A stretch of DNA of 6,109 nucleotides from Actinomycetota bacterium (lineage in GTDB: Bacteria; Actinomycetota; Actinomycetes; Nanopelagicales; Nanopelagicaceae), in assembly GCA_947465365.1 (NCBI GenBank), contig CANIAV010000057.1, positions 1-6,109 of the forward strand, in the 5' to 3' direction. A program made the translations under genes and the position numbers. Under the pieces are notes generated by a model, which saw only the letters and a program-made list of their open reading frames with translations, was not told the origin of the DNA and ran no database searches. Of this stretch, positions 1 to 6,109 are shown one piece after another. How positions within the stretch are numbered: position 1 is the stretch's first letter; every line of letters starts with the position of its first letter.

Positions 1-53
1 CGAATCACCACCACAATTACAGATGACGAGATGAGCGCGAGCTTCTTTTGCAT
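1..53 (-). CDS. N-terminal fragment of an unidentified exported or membrane-anchored protein
   Basis: Only the first 17 codons plus two bases are visible; the gene runs off the left edge. The translation from the ATG at 53..51 is MQKKLALISSSVIVVVI followed by an incomplete or edge codon. This is a short basic start (KK) followed by an uninterrupted hydrophobic stretch, the look of a signal peptide or signal anchor. The start is chosen because GGAGAA at 66..61 sits seven bases before this ATG. In-frame ATGs at 80 and 68 would add up to nine residues (MPSAMENKP) but have no recognisable ribosome binding site. The gene lies 66 bp downstream of ilvD on the same strand. The product cannot be named from this fragment. 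In mycobacteria I recall a lipoprotein sugar-dehydrogenase-like gene (lppZ) between gatB and ilvB, which is one conjecture to test. Confidence 0.55.
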   Translation of the reverse strand, partial: MQKKLALISSSVIVVVI

Positions 54-60
54 GGGCTTA

Positions 61-66
61 TTCTCC
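61..66 (-). promoter_or_regulatory. Ribosome binding site of the left-edge gene
   Basis: The minus strand reads GGAGAA, then seven bases (TAAGCCC), then ATG at 53..51. This site decides the start codon, because the two upstream in-frame ATGs (80..78 and 68..66) have no purine-rich sequence in front of them. Confidence 0.5.
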
Positions 67-91
67 ATCGCCGAAGGCATATCAGTCAAGG

Positions 92-111
92 TTTGAGATG
101 TAAGTCTCAAA
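92..111 (-). terminator. Possible weak terminator hairpin after ilvD
   Basis: TTTGAGA (92-98) and TCTCAAA (105-111) form a perfect 7-bp inverted repeat around a 6-base loop, beginning eight bases past the ilvD stop codon. Only three of the seven pairs are G-C, and on the minus strand the sequence after the stem (CCTTGACTGATATG) has no T run. It may therefore be a weak terminator, an mRNA 3'-end stabiliser or an operator for the next gene. Position is the main argument for a terminator. Confidence 0.4.
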
Positions 112-119
112 TTGTGAAA

Positions 120-1793
120 CTAGCCGCAGACTGCGCCCTTTGAGGCAGAACCAACGGTCTTTGAATACTTTGCCAAGACCCCGCGGGTGAATTTGTGAGG
201 AATTGGTTTCCAGCCGACTTTGCGGGCGGCAAGTTCTGCCGGTTCTACTAAGAGATCCAAGGTGCGAGCCTTGATATCGATACGAACGCGATCGCCATCT
301 TTAATAAATGCAATTGGCCCACCGTCGACCGCTTCTGGTGCAACGTGTCCGACGCAAAGGCCGGTTGATCCACCAGAGAAGCGACCATCTGTTAATAACA
401 AAGTTGATTTACCAAGTCCTGCGCCTTTAATCGCACCGGTAATCATTAACATCTCGCGCATACCTGGTCCACCTTTTGGACCTTCGTAGCGAATTACGAC
501 TACATCACCGGCTTGAATCGTTCCATTTTCTAAAGCTTCCATCGCCGCTTGTTCGCGTTCGAAGACACGTGCTGGTCCTTCAAATGTTTCGATTCCGATT
601 CCAGCTGTCTTACAGACTGCGCCATCAGATGCAAGAGAACCGCCCAAGATCGTGATTCCGACATCGGTAGATAGCGGCGTTGAAATAGCATGCAAAATAT
701 CGCCATCTACATCGGGCGGATTAATACCTGCAAGATTTTCCGCCATGGTCTTACCGGTAACTGTCATTACATCACCGTGTAATAAACCAGCATCAAGGAG
801 GGCTTTTAGAACAACGGGAACTCCGCCGACTTTATCCATATCGCTCATTACATAACGACCAAATGGCTTTAGATCACCAAGTAGCGGCACCTTTGAACCA
901 ATGCGATGGAAATCATCGAGTGATAAATCAACTTCTGCTTCGTGAGCAATTGCAAGTAGATGAAGCACTGCGTTGGTTGATCCACCAAGTGCCATAACTG
1001 CGGTAATTGCATTTTCAAAGGCGCGCTTTGTCAAAATATCACGTGTAGTAAGTCCAAGTTTGATCATATTTACAACAGCTGCACCCGATGCGACTGCAAA
1101 GGCATCACGACGGCGATCTACGGCAGGAGGCGCAGCCGATCCCGGAAGTGAGAGACCAATTGCTTCGCCAACCGTGGCCATTGTGTTTGCGGTGTACATG
1201 CCGCCGCAAGCGCCTTCACCTGGACAAATCGCACGTTCAATTTGATCTACGCGCTCTTGGGTAATTAATCCACGTGCGCATGCACCGACTGCTTCGAAGG
1301 CATCGATGATCGTTACATCTTTACCATCTACTTGGCCAGGCAGAGTTGACCCTGCATAAACAAAGACTGATGCCACATCGATACGGGCGGCTGCCATCAT
1401 CATTCCGGGAAGGGATTTATCGCACCCAGCAAATGTGACCATTCCATCTAAACGTTCTGCTTGCATAACGGTTTCCACTGAATCTGCAATAACTTCGCGC
1501 GAAACAAGTGAGTAATGCATTCCTTCGTGGCCCATAGAAATTCCATCAGAGACAGAGATCGTGCCAAATTGCATTGGGAAACCACCAGCATCAATTACGC
1601 CTTGCTTGGAAGCTTTCGCCAAACGGTCTAACGATAAATTACATGGGGTGATTTCATTCCAAGATGAGGCGATACCAATCTGAGGTTTCACCCAATCTTC
1701 ATCTGTCATTCCAACAGCGCGCAACATTCCGCGGGCAGGGGCGCGTTCTAAACCATCTGTGACTAATCCGGAACGTGGTTTCATCTGCGACAT
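120..1793 (-). CDS. ilvD: Dihydroxy-acid dehydratase (EC 4.2.1.9)
   Basis: This cytosolic iron-sulfur enzyme dehydrates 2,3-dihydroxy-isovalerate and 2,3-dihydroxy-3-methylvalerate to the keto acids leading to valine, leucine, isoleucine and pantothenate. The 557-residue product is full length for the IlvD/Edd family. Three cysteines expected to bind the cluster are present: Cys51 (TPCN), Cys124 (AGCDKS) and Cys196 ([12 protein letters not shown]). Their 73- and 72-residue spacing matches what I recall for [2Fe-2S] plant and mycobacterial enzymes. Asp83 (VSDGISMG), Asp125 with Lys126 (the lysine carbamylated in known structures) and Glu447 are the likely Mg2+ site. Ser473 in DGRFSGG corresponds to the catalytic base. 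The protein ends in GAVCG, as I recall for the mycobacterial ortholog. The ATG at 1793 has no Shine-Dalgarno sequence, but a TAGACT -10-like hexamer ends seven bases upstream, implying a leaderless mRNA. Met4 is an alternative start but also lacks a ribosome binding site. The gene is divergent from the MFS gene. Identity is very secure. Confidence 0.98.
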   Translation of the reverse strand: MSQMKPRSGLVTDGLERAPARGMLRAVGMTDEDWVKPQIGIASSWNEITPCNLSLDRLAKASKQGVIDAGGFPMQFGTISVSDGISMGHEGMHYSLVSREVIADSVETVMQAERLDGMVTFAGCDKSLPGMMMAAARIDVASVFVYAGSTLPGQVDGKDVTIIDAFEAVGACARGLITQERVDQIERAICPGEGACGGMYTANTMATVGEAIGLSLPGSAAPPAVDRRRDAFAVASGAAVVNMIKLGLTTRDILTKRAFENAITAVMALGGSTNAVLHLLAIAHEAEVDLSLDDFHRIGSKVPLLGDLKPFGRYVMSDMDKVGGVPVVLKALLDAGLLHGDVMTVTGKTMAENLAGINPPDVDGDILHAISTPLSTDVGITILGGSLASDGAVCKTAGIGIETFEGPARVFEREQAAMEALENGTIQAGDVVVIRYEGPKGGPGMREMLMITGAIKGAGLGKSTLLLTDGRFSGGSTGLCVGHVAPEAVDGGPIAFIKDGDRVRIDIKARTLDLLVEPAELAARKVGWKPIPHKFTRGVLAKYSKTVGSASKGAVCG

Positions 1794-1800
1794 GGAGCGA

Positions 1801-1806
1801 AGTCTA
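1801..1806 (-). promoter_or_regulatory. Putative -10 element for leaderless ilvD transcript
   Basis: On the minus strand TAGACT fits the actinobacterial -10 pattern TAnnnT and is followed by seven bases (TCGCTCC) and the ilvD ATG. That spacing would place transcription initiation at or next to the A of ATG, which agrees with the absence of any ribosome binding site. An overlapping alternative, TCTAAT (1811..1806), is closer to TATAAT overall but lacks the conserved A at position 2. The -35 region is weak: TGGAGT lies 17 bases upstream of TAGACT. Confidence 0.45.
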
Positions 1807-1813
1807 TTAGACT
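1801..1813. repeat. Perfect 13-bp palindrome in the divergent promoter region
   Basis: AGTCTA-T-TAGACT is an exact inverted repeat with a single central base, located 8 to 20 bp upstream of ilvD. It covers the putative ilvD -10 element and presents the same TAGACT hexamer on both strands. It could be a regulator operator, a symmetrical divergent promoter core, or chance in a 76-bp spacer. No regulator gene is adjacent within the window. Confidence 0.5.
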
Positions 1814-1842
1814 TGGCTCATTCACTCCAGTTTGAAACCCAA

Positions 1843-1848
1843 TAACTT
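1843..1848 (+). promoter_or_regulatory. Candidate -10 element for the MFS gene
   Basis: TAACTT fits TAnnnT and would give a start site near 1855 with a short leader containing the ribosome binding site. A poor -35 candidate, TTCACT (1821-1826), lies 16 bases upstream. The TAGACT at 1808-1813 is the competing possibility and would give a leader of about 50 bases. This is a weak motif call. Confidence 0.25.
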
Positions 1849-1856
1849 ACTTTTTA

Positions 1857-1863
1857 AGAGGAG
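1857..1863 (+). promoter_or_regulatory. Ribosome binding site of the MFS transporter gene
   Basis: AGAGGAG is a strong Shine-Dalgarno sequence six bases before the GTG at 1870-1872. It identifies GTG as the initiation codon; no ATG lies near it. It contrasts with the divergent ilvD, which has no such site. Confidence 0.8.
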
Positions 1864-1869
1864 AACCTT

Positions 1870-3333
1870 GTGTCAAAAAAGCCTGTAGTCGACGGCCTAG
1901 ATCCAACTAGATGGCGAACGCTATTTGTCGTTGCCATTTCACAGTTAATGCTCGTACTAGATAGCTCGATTATGAATATTGCTATCCCCAGCGCAAAAAT
2001 TGATCTCGGCATCAGTGATGCCAATCAGCAATGGGTTATTACTGCATACACCTTGGCCTTTGGATCGTTACTTCTACTCGGTGGTCGCGTTGGTGATTAC
2101 ATGGGGCGTAAAAAGATCTTCTTAATTGGTTTGATCGGTTTTGCAGCAGCTTCCGCCCTTGGTGGAATTGCATCGACTCAAGGCTTGCTCTTTGCATCTC
2201 GCGCCTTGCAAGGCGTCTTTGGTGCGCTGCTTGCTCCCGCTGCGTTGGCAATCATTTCGGTAACTTTCACAGTTCCGGCAGAACGCGCCAAAGCTTTTGG
2301 TGTAATCGGAGCAATCTCAGGCGGTGGCGCAGCAATTGGTTTGATTCTGGGTGGCACCTTGACTGAATTCTTCTCATGGCGCTGGTGCTTGGGCGTAAAC
2401 ACCCCAATAGCAATTGTCGCTGCAATCTTGGCAATTAAATTTGTACACGAATCAAAAGCAGAAGGTAATAACACCTACGACATTCCAGGTGTCATCACCG
2501 CAACGGCTGGCCTCTTCTCCCTAACTTATGGATTCAATGAAGCAGCAACTAAAGGTTGGTCATCTTCGACCACTATCTCCTTTCTATTAGCTGCAGCAGT
2601 TCTTCTCGTAATATTTGTCGTAATTGAGATGAAGGTTGCAAATCCACTTATGCCGCTTCGTGTTGTGACAGAGCGCAACCGCGGTGGTTCATATCTTGGT
2701 TCATTGGTTGTCGGAGCCGGACTGTTCTCTATGTTCTTATTCCTTGGTCTCTACCTACAAGTAATCCTTGGTTACTCACCATTGAAATCTGGATTTGCCT
2801 TCCTGCCATTTACAGCAGGCATCATTGTCTTTGCGGGAATCGCATCTCAACTACTTCCGCGAATTGGTCCTAAGCCGCTAATGGTTCCAGGGCTTATCTT
2901 CGCTGGTATCGGTTTACTTATGCTTACTCGTATTACGCCAGATACTTCTTATACAACTCATGTCCTGCCATCCCTTTTGATCATGAGCTCTGGAATGGCG
3001 CTGGTCTTTATCCCGCTTACCTCAACCTCCCTTCATGCAGTTTCATCACATGACACAGGTGTAGCAAGCGCAATGCTAAATACCTCTCAACAGATCGGTG
3101 GTTCACTCGGAACTGCGCTGCTAAATACCGTTGCTGCTACTGCGACTACAACGTACGTGGCGGCACATTCTGAACTTGGCAAGATGGTTCAGCCGTTTGC
3201 GATGACCCACGGATTTACGGTCGCCTTCAAATTCAGCGCGGTGCTGTTATTTGCAGGAGCAGTCGTGCTCTTCTTCTTTATTAATATTGGGAAAGAGTCA
3301 CTTGTTGAAACAGAAGGCGTTTCAATCCACTAA
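1870..3333 (+). CDS. MFS transporter, DHA2 family (14 transmembrane helices)
   Basis: This is a predicted inner-membrane proton-coupled exporter of the EmrB/QacA (DHA2) class, 487 residues, full length for the family. Hydrophobic segments fall near residues 17-38, 53-72, 82-101, 107-133, 142-163, 170-192, 205-222, 234-253, 274-297, 305-325, 336-353, 364-385, 403-423 and 450-472, giving 14 helices. Helix 1 carries the family motif LDSSIMNIAIP with membrane Asp31. Motif A is GGRVGDYMGRKK (71-82) between helices 2 and 3. The antiporter motif C in helix 5 reads GAAIGLILGG, with Leu in place of the usual Pro after the Gly. I recall this variant as common in actinobacterial members, where it is also followed by WRWCL. 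Substrate is unknown: drugs, metabolites or amino acids are all possible. Translation starts at GTG behind a strong ribosome binding site. The gene is divergent from ilvD and convergent with gatB, so it is transcribed alone. No TetR- or MarR-type regulator is next to it. Confidence 0.93.
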   Translation: MSKKPVVDGLDPTRWRTLFVVAISQLMLVLDSSIMNIAIPSAKIDLGISDANQQWVITAYTLAFGSLLLLGGRVGDYMGRKKIFLIGLIGFAAASALGGIASTQGLLFASRALQGVFGALLAPAALAIISVTFTVPAERAKAFGVIGAISGGGAAIGLILGGTLTEFFSWRWCLGVNTPIAIVAAILAIKFVHESKAEGNNTYDIPGVITATAGLFSLTYGFNEAATKGWSSSTTISFLLAAAVLLVIFVVIEMKVANPLMPLRVVTERNRGGSYLGSLVVGAGLFSMFLFLGLYLQVILGYSPLKSGFAFLPFTAGIIVFAGIASQLLPRIGPKPLMVPGLIFAGIGLLMLTRITPDTSYTTHVLPSLLIMSSGMALVFIPLTSTSLHAVSSHDTGVASAMLNTSQQIGGSLGTALLNTVAATATTTYVAAHSELGKMVQPFAMTHGFTVAFKFSAVLLFAGAVVLFFFINIGKESLVETEGVSIH

Positions 3334-3335
3334 CG

Positions 3336-3369
3336 AAATAGAAAGTTAAGCTTGACCTAAGTGGTCAAG
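3336..3369 (-). terminator. Intrinsic terminator of the gat operon, overlapping the gatB 3' end
   Basis: CTTGACC and GGTCAAG (3351-3357 and 3363-3369) form a perfect 7-bp stem, four pairs being G-C, with a 5-base loop. On the minus strand the stem is followed by a T-rich tail (9 T in 15 bases, 3350..3336). The whole hairpin lies in the last gatB codons (Leu-Asp-His-Leu-Gly-Gln-Ala) and the stop codon is in the tail. On the plus strand it begins 18 bases past the MFS stop but has no T run after it, so it would be at best a poor terminator for that gene. Confidence 0.6.
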
Positions 3370-4848
3370 TAGAAGCTCGCGAACTCGCGCAGCATCTGCT
3401 TGGCCCTTTGTCTCTTTCATGACTGCGCCAATTAGCGCACCGGCTGCAGGAACATGGCCCGCCCGCACCTTATCTGCAGTCTCTGCTTGTTCTGCGCAAA
3501 CCTTTTCAATCGCTGCCATAAGTGCACCATCATCGTTTACAACTTTAATACCGCGCTTGGCGACAACCTCACTTGGAGTTCCCTCCCCCGCAATTACGCC
3601 TTCGACAACTTGACGGGCTAACTTATCTGTAAGTTCGCCAGCGGCGACTAGCGCAACAATATCTGCGACATCTTTCGGTGTAATTGAAAGATCGGCAATT
3701 GCAACATCTTTCTCATTTGCAAGCCGTGAAATTTCACCAAGCCACCAAGTGCGCGCTTTAGTTGGCTCCGCGCCTAATAAAACAGTCTCTTCGACAATAT
3801 CTAATACATCGGCATTAATCATCGCCGCCATTTCTTTATCGGGCACTGCCCACTGTTCTTTCAATCTCTTGCGACGAAGCGATGGGCGCTCTGGCTGTTG
3901 TGCCCGAAGTTCTTCAATCCATGCCGCAGCTGGTGCTACTGGTACCAAATCTGGTTCTGGGAAATAACGATAATCCTCAGCCTGTTCTTTGGAACGGCCA
4001 GAGCGAGTAAGGCCAGTATCTTCTTGGAAGTGACGAGTCTCTTGCTTAACTTTCTTTCCATCATTTAATAACTCTGCGTGGCGGATCATTTCACCACGGA
4101 TAGCGCGTTCGACTGAGCGGAGCGAGTTAACGTTTTTGGTTTCAGAACGTGTGCCAAGAACATCAGAGCCGATCAGGCGCAGTGAAACGTTGGCATCGCA
4201 ACGAAGAGAACCTTGCTCCATCTTTACATCAGAGACTTTTAGGCCGCGCAAAATATCGCGAAGTTCGGCAACGTAAGCTTTGGCAACTTCTGGAGCATAT
4301 TTACCGGTGCCCGGAACAATCTTGGTAACGATTTCTACAAGAGGTATTCCCGCGCGGTTGTAATCAAGAAGTGAATATTCAGCACCGTGGATACGACCAG
4401 TGGCGCCACCGACGTGAAGTGACTTACCGGTGTCTTCTTCCATGTGAACGCGCTCGATTTCAATTCGGAACTGTTTTGGACCCTCATCAGTTTCGATTTC
4501 AACATCAACGAAACCATCAAAACAAATTGGTTCGTCATATTGTGAAATCTGGAAGTTCTTTGGCATATCTGGATAGAAATAGTTTTTACGGGCAAAGCGG
4601 CTATACGGTGCGATCTGGCAATTTAGCGCCAAACCAATCTTGATTGTTGATTCAATCGCTTTCGCGTTTACAACTGGAAGCGCGCCAGGCAAGGCCAAGC
4701 AGACCGGGCAAGTCTGGGTATTCGGTTCTCCCCCGAAAGTTGTGCTGCATGAGCAGAACATCTTTGATTCAGTATTTAACTCAACGTGGACTTCCAGACC
4801 TAATACTGGTTCGTATTTAGCCATTACATCATCGTATGAAAGCGCCAT
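3346..4848 (-). CDS. gatB: Asp-tRNA(Asn)/Glu-tRNA(Gln) amidotransferase subunit B
   Basis: GatB is the cytosolic subunit that binds the mischarged tRNA and activates the acyl group with ATP, before ammonia delivered from GatA converts it to Gln-tRNAGln or Asn-tRNAAsn. The product is 500 residues, a normal length. The N-terminal cradle has GLEVHVEL (17-24), HMEEDTGKS (135-143) and [14 protein letters not shown] (162-175). Glu19, His21, Glu137 and Glu138 correspond to Mg2+/ATP-site residues of the family. Cys32, Cys34, Cys47 and Cys50 (CxC, then CPVC) form a likely zinc site present in some GatB lineages. [14 protein letters not shown] (236-249) is the actinobacterial form of the KNxNS motif. 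The C-terminal part, from about residue 330, matches the helical and YqeY-like tRNA-binding tail, ending near [17 protein letters not shown]. The ATG at 4848 is chosen because AGGAGGT precedes it by eight bases and because it overlaps the gatA stop. Whether the enzyme serves Gln, Asn or both depends on which GlnRS or AsnRS genes the genome has. Confidence 0.98.
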   Translation of the reverse strand: MALSYDDVMAKYEPVLGLEVHVELNTESKMFCSCSTTFGGEPNTQTCPVCLALPGALPVVNAKAIESTIKIGLALNCQIAPYSRFARKNYFYPDMPKNFQISQYDEPICFDGFVDVEIETDEGPKQFRIEIERVHMEEDTGKSLHVGGATGRIHGAEYSLLDYNRAGIPLVEIVTKIVPGTGKYAPEVAKAYVAELRDILRGLKVSDVKMEQGSLRCDANVSLRLIGSDVLGTRSETKNVNSLRSVERAIRGEMIRHAELLNDGKKVKQETRHFQEDTGLTRSGRSKEQAEDYRYFPEPDLVPVAPAAAWIEELRAQQPERPSLRRKRLKEQWAVPDKEMAAMINADVLDIVEETVLLGAEPTKARTWWLGEISRLANEKDVAIADLSITPKDVADIVALVAAGELTDKLARQVVEGVIAGEGTPSEVVAKRGIKVVNDDGALMAAIEKVCAEQAETADKVRAGHVPAAGALIGAVMKETKGQADAARVRELLLDHLGQA

Positions 4849-6109
4849 TATTTGGCACCTCCTAACGCAGGTGCTTTCGAAATTAAATGTCCGCCCCATT
4901 TAGAAACAAGTGCTGCTTCAAGGGCTGCACCAACTTGATAAAGTCTTTGATCTTGCATCGCAGGTGCCATGATCTGGAAACCAACCGGCAAGTTATCTTC
5001 ATCGGCTAAACCTGCCGGCAAGCTCATTCCGCAGATACCAGCCAGGTTTACTGGGATGGTTGCCACATCAGCTAAATACATTGCAATTGGATCTTCGGAC
5101 TTTTCGCCGATCTTAAATGCAGTAATTGGCGAAGTTGGTGAAACCAAGACATCGGCCTGTGAGAACGCCTTTTTGTAATCTTCGAGGATTAAGGTGCGGA
5201 TCTTTTGAGCGCTGCCGTAATAAGCATCGTAATAACCAGAAGAAAGTGCGTAAGTGCCCAAGATGATGCGACGTTTTACTTCACGCCCAAAACCGGCTTC
5301 GCGAGTTGCATTCATTACAGATTCGGCTGATGCGCCATCGCTATCGCCTGTGCGCAAGCCATAACGCATCGCATCAAAGCGAGCTAAGTTGGAAGAACAT
5401 TCCGATGGCGCAATTAAGTAATAGGCAGCAAGTGCGTATTCAAAACTTGGGCAATCGACTTGCACAATTTGCGCACCAAGAGATGCCAAGATATCTAGCG
5501 ATTCATTAAATCTTGCTTGCACGCCTGTCTGATAGCCATCGCCTTGTAACTGCTTAATCACACCTATCTTTAAACCTTTTACATCACCAGATTTTGCAGC
5601 GGCAACAACTGCTGGAACTGGTGCGTTGATACTTGTTGCATCTCTCGGGTCGTGACCGGCAATAACTTCATGCAACATAGCAGTATCTAAAACTGTACGA
5701 CCAAAGGGACCGGCTTGATCCAAACTAGATGAGTAAGCAATTAGCCCATAACGAGATACTGCGCCATAAGTCGGGCGAACGCCAACGATTCCAGTTAGCG
5801 CTGCTGGTTGGCGAATTGATCCACCAGTATCAGAACCAATTGCAAGAGGTGCCTCAAAGGCGCTAACTGCTGCTGCCGATCCACCGCTAGATCCACCAGG
5901 TGTGCGAGTTAAATCCCATGGATTAAAGGTTGGGCCATAACCAGAATTTTCGGTAGATGAGCCCATCGCAAATTCATCCATATTGGTTTTACCTAAAATT
6001 ACAACGCCGGCCGCCTTTAATTTAGCAACGACAGTTGAGTCATAGGGCGGCTTCCAGCCTTGCAGGATCTTTGAACCGGCAGTTGTTGGTACACCTTCTT
6101 GAGCTAAAA
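4848..6109 (-). CDS. gatA: Asp-tRNA(Asn)/Glu-tRNA(Gln) amidotransferase subunit A (N-terminus outside window)
   Basis: GatA is the amidase-signature subunit that hydrolyses glutamine and releases ammonia to GatB. 419 residues are visible, against about 485-500 for the family, so roughly 80 N-terminal residues lie past the right edge. The reading frame is open to the edge and begins in [15 protein letters not shown], a region well inside the protein; the ATG at 5981 is therefore internal ([13 protein letters not shown]). The amidase signature is intact: [10 protein letters not shown] holds the cis-Ser (codon 5891..5889) and [10 protein letters not shown], 24 residues later, holds the nucleophilic Ser (codon 5819..5817). 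By alignment from memory, the catalytic Lys of the KDN/KDV motif should lie about three codons outside the window. [25 protein letters not shown] and [11 protein letters not shown] are typical actinobacterial GatA wording. The stop codon TAA shares its last base with the gatB start (TAATG). gatC is expected immediately upstream. Confidence 0.97.
   Translation of the reverse strand, partial: LAQEGVPTTAGSKILQGWKPPYDSTVVAKLKAAGVVILGKTNMDEFAMGSSTENSGYGPTFNPWDLTRTPGGSSGGSAAAVSAFEAPLAIGSDTGGSIRQPAALTGIVGVRPTYGAVSRYGLIAYSSSLDQAGPFGRTVLDTAMLHEVIAGHDPRDATSINAPVPAVVAAAKSGDVKGLKIGVIKQLQGDGYQTGVQARFNESLDILASLGAQIVQVDCPSFEYALAAYYLIAPSECSSNLARFDAMRYGLRTGDSDGASAESVMNATREAGFGREVKRRIILGTYALSSGYYDAYYGSAQKIRTLILEDYKKAFSQADVLVSPTSPITAFKIGEKSEDPIAMYLADVATIPVNLAGICGMSLPAGLADEDNLPVGFQIMAPAMQDQRLYQVGAALEAALVSKWGGHLISKAPALGGAK
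4857..4863 (-). promoter_or_regulatory. Ribosome binding site of gatB inside the gatA 3' end
   Basis: AGGAGGT on the minus strand is a full-strength Shine-Dalgarno sequence eight bases before the gatB ATG. It is embedded in the gatA codons for Leu-Gly-Gly near the C-terminus (ALGGAK). With the TAATG junction, this suggests that ribosomes finishing gatA restart on gatB, helping to keep the two subunits equimolar. Confidence 0.85.

Noticed and set aside
220..1245. Plus-strand open frames at 220-489, 652-855 and 973-1245
   Set aside because: They lie opposite conserved ilvD codons, are rich in Ser, Pro and Thr as antisense shadows are, and have no plausible ribosome binding sites or recognisable motifs.
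2039..2474. Minus-strand open frames opposite the MFS gene
   Set aside because: The plus-strand frame has an uninterrupted 14-helix transporter with clear motifs; the antisense products show no membrane or domain pattern.
4335..4643. Open frames on both strands within gatB (4335-4595 minus, 4371-4643 plus)
   Set aside because: Both sit inside the conserved GatB core, whose frame is intact; they resemble no known protein and are out-of-frame shadows.
4849..4899. A 17-residue N-terminal extension of gatB starting at an ATG at 4899
   Set aside because: It overlaps gatA coding sequence in another frame, does not resemble the family N-terminus, and the ATG at 4848 has a perfect ribosome binding site and the TAATG junction.
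5979..5981. ATG at 5981 as the start of gatA
   Set aside because: The same frame continues upstream to the window edge with conserved GatA sequence ([34 protein letters not shown]). This Met is internal, so the gene is cut by the window and not truncated.
1..6109. Mobile element, CRISPR array, tRNA or rRNA genes, or a novel defence system
   Set aside because: Genes fill almost the whole window with housekeeping functions. Intergenic gaps are at most 76 bp; I saw no direct repeat series, transposase motifs or cloverleaf-like sequence.

Overview
The window looks like ordinary chromosomal housekeeping DNA from an actinobacterium with unusually low GC for that phylum. Sampling a few 60-base lines gives values from about 38% to 63%, so roughly the high 40s overall. 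The IlvD, GatA, GatB and MFS proteins all carry wording I recall from actinobacterial orthologs: the IlvD ends in GAVCG as in mycobacteria, GatB has [19 protein letters not shown] wording, and the transporter has a GAAIGLILGG plus WRWCL segment. Actinobacterial proteins in mid-GC DNA with very short intergenic gaps fit the streamlined freshwater acI lineage (Nanopelagicales-like). That placement is inference from memory; no search was run.

Layout from left to right. Positions 1-53 hold the first codons of a minus-strand gene with a hydrophobic N-terminus; the rest is outside the window. Then comes ilvD (120-1793, minus), dihydroxy-acid dehydratase of branched-chain amino acid synthesis. A 76-bp divergent promoter region (1794-1869) follows. 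It contains a perfect 13-bp palindrome, and ilvD appears to be leaderless. Next is a 14-helix DHA2-type MFS transporter (1870-3333, plus, GTG start). It converges on gatB with only 12 bp between the two stop codons. gatB (3346-4848, minus) and gatA (4848 to beyond 6109, minus, N-terminus missing) overlap by one base (TAATG), and the gatB ribosome binding site lies within the last codons of gatA.

GatA and GatB, with GatC presumably encoded just outside the right edge, form the tRNA-dependent amidotransferase that converts Glu-tRNAGln and/or Asp-tRNAAsn to the amidated forms. IlvD supplies 2-keto acids for valine, isoleucine, leucine and pantothenate. I recall gat and ilvBNC genes lying near each other in mycobacteria and streptomycetes, so the neighbourhood looks ancestral. 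The plus-strand MFS gene is the one accessory-looking element between them.

I found no mobile element, CRISPR array, RNA gene or undescribed system. The points worth a second look are small-scale: the palindromic promoter between ilvD and the transporter, a terminator hairpin built into the last gatB codons, translational coupling of gatA and gatB, and the unidentified gene at the left edge.
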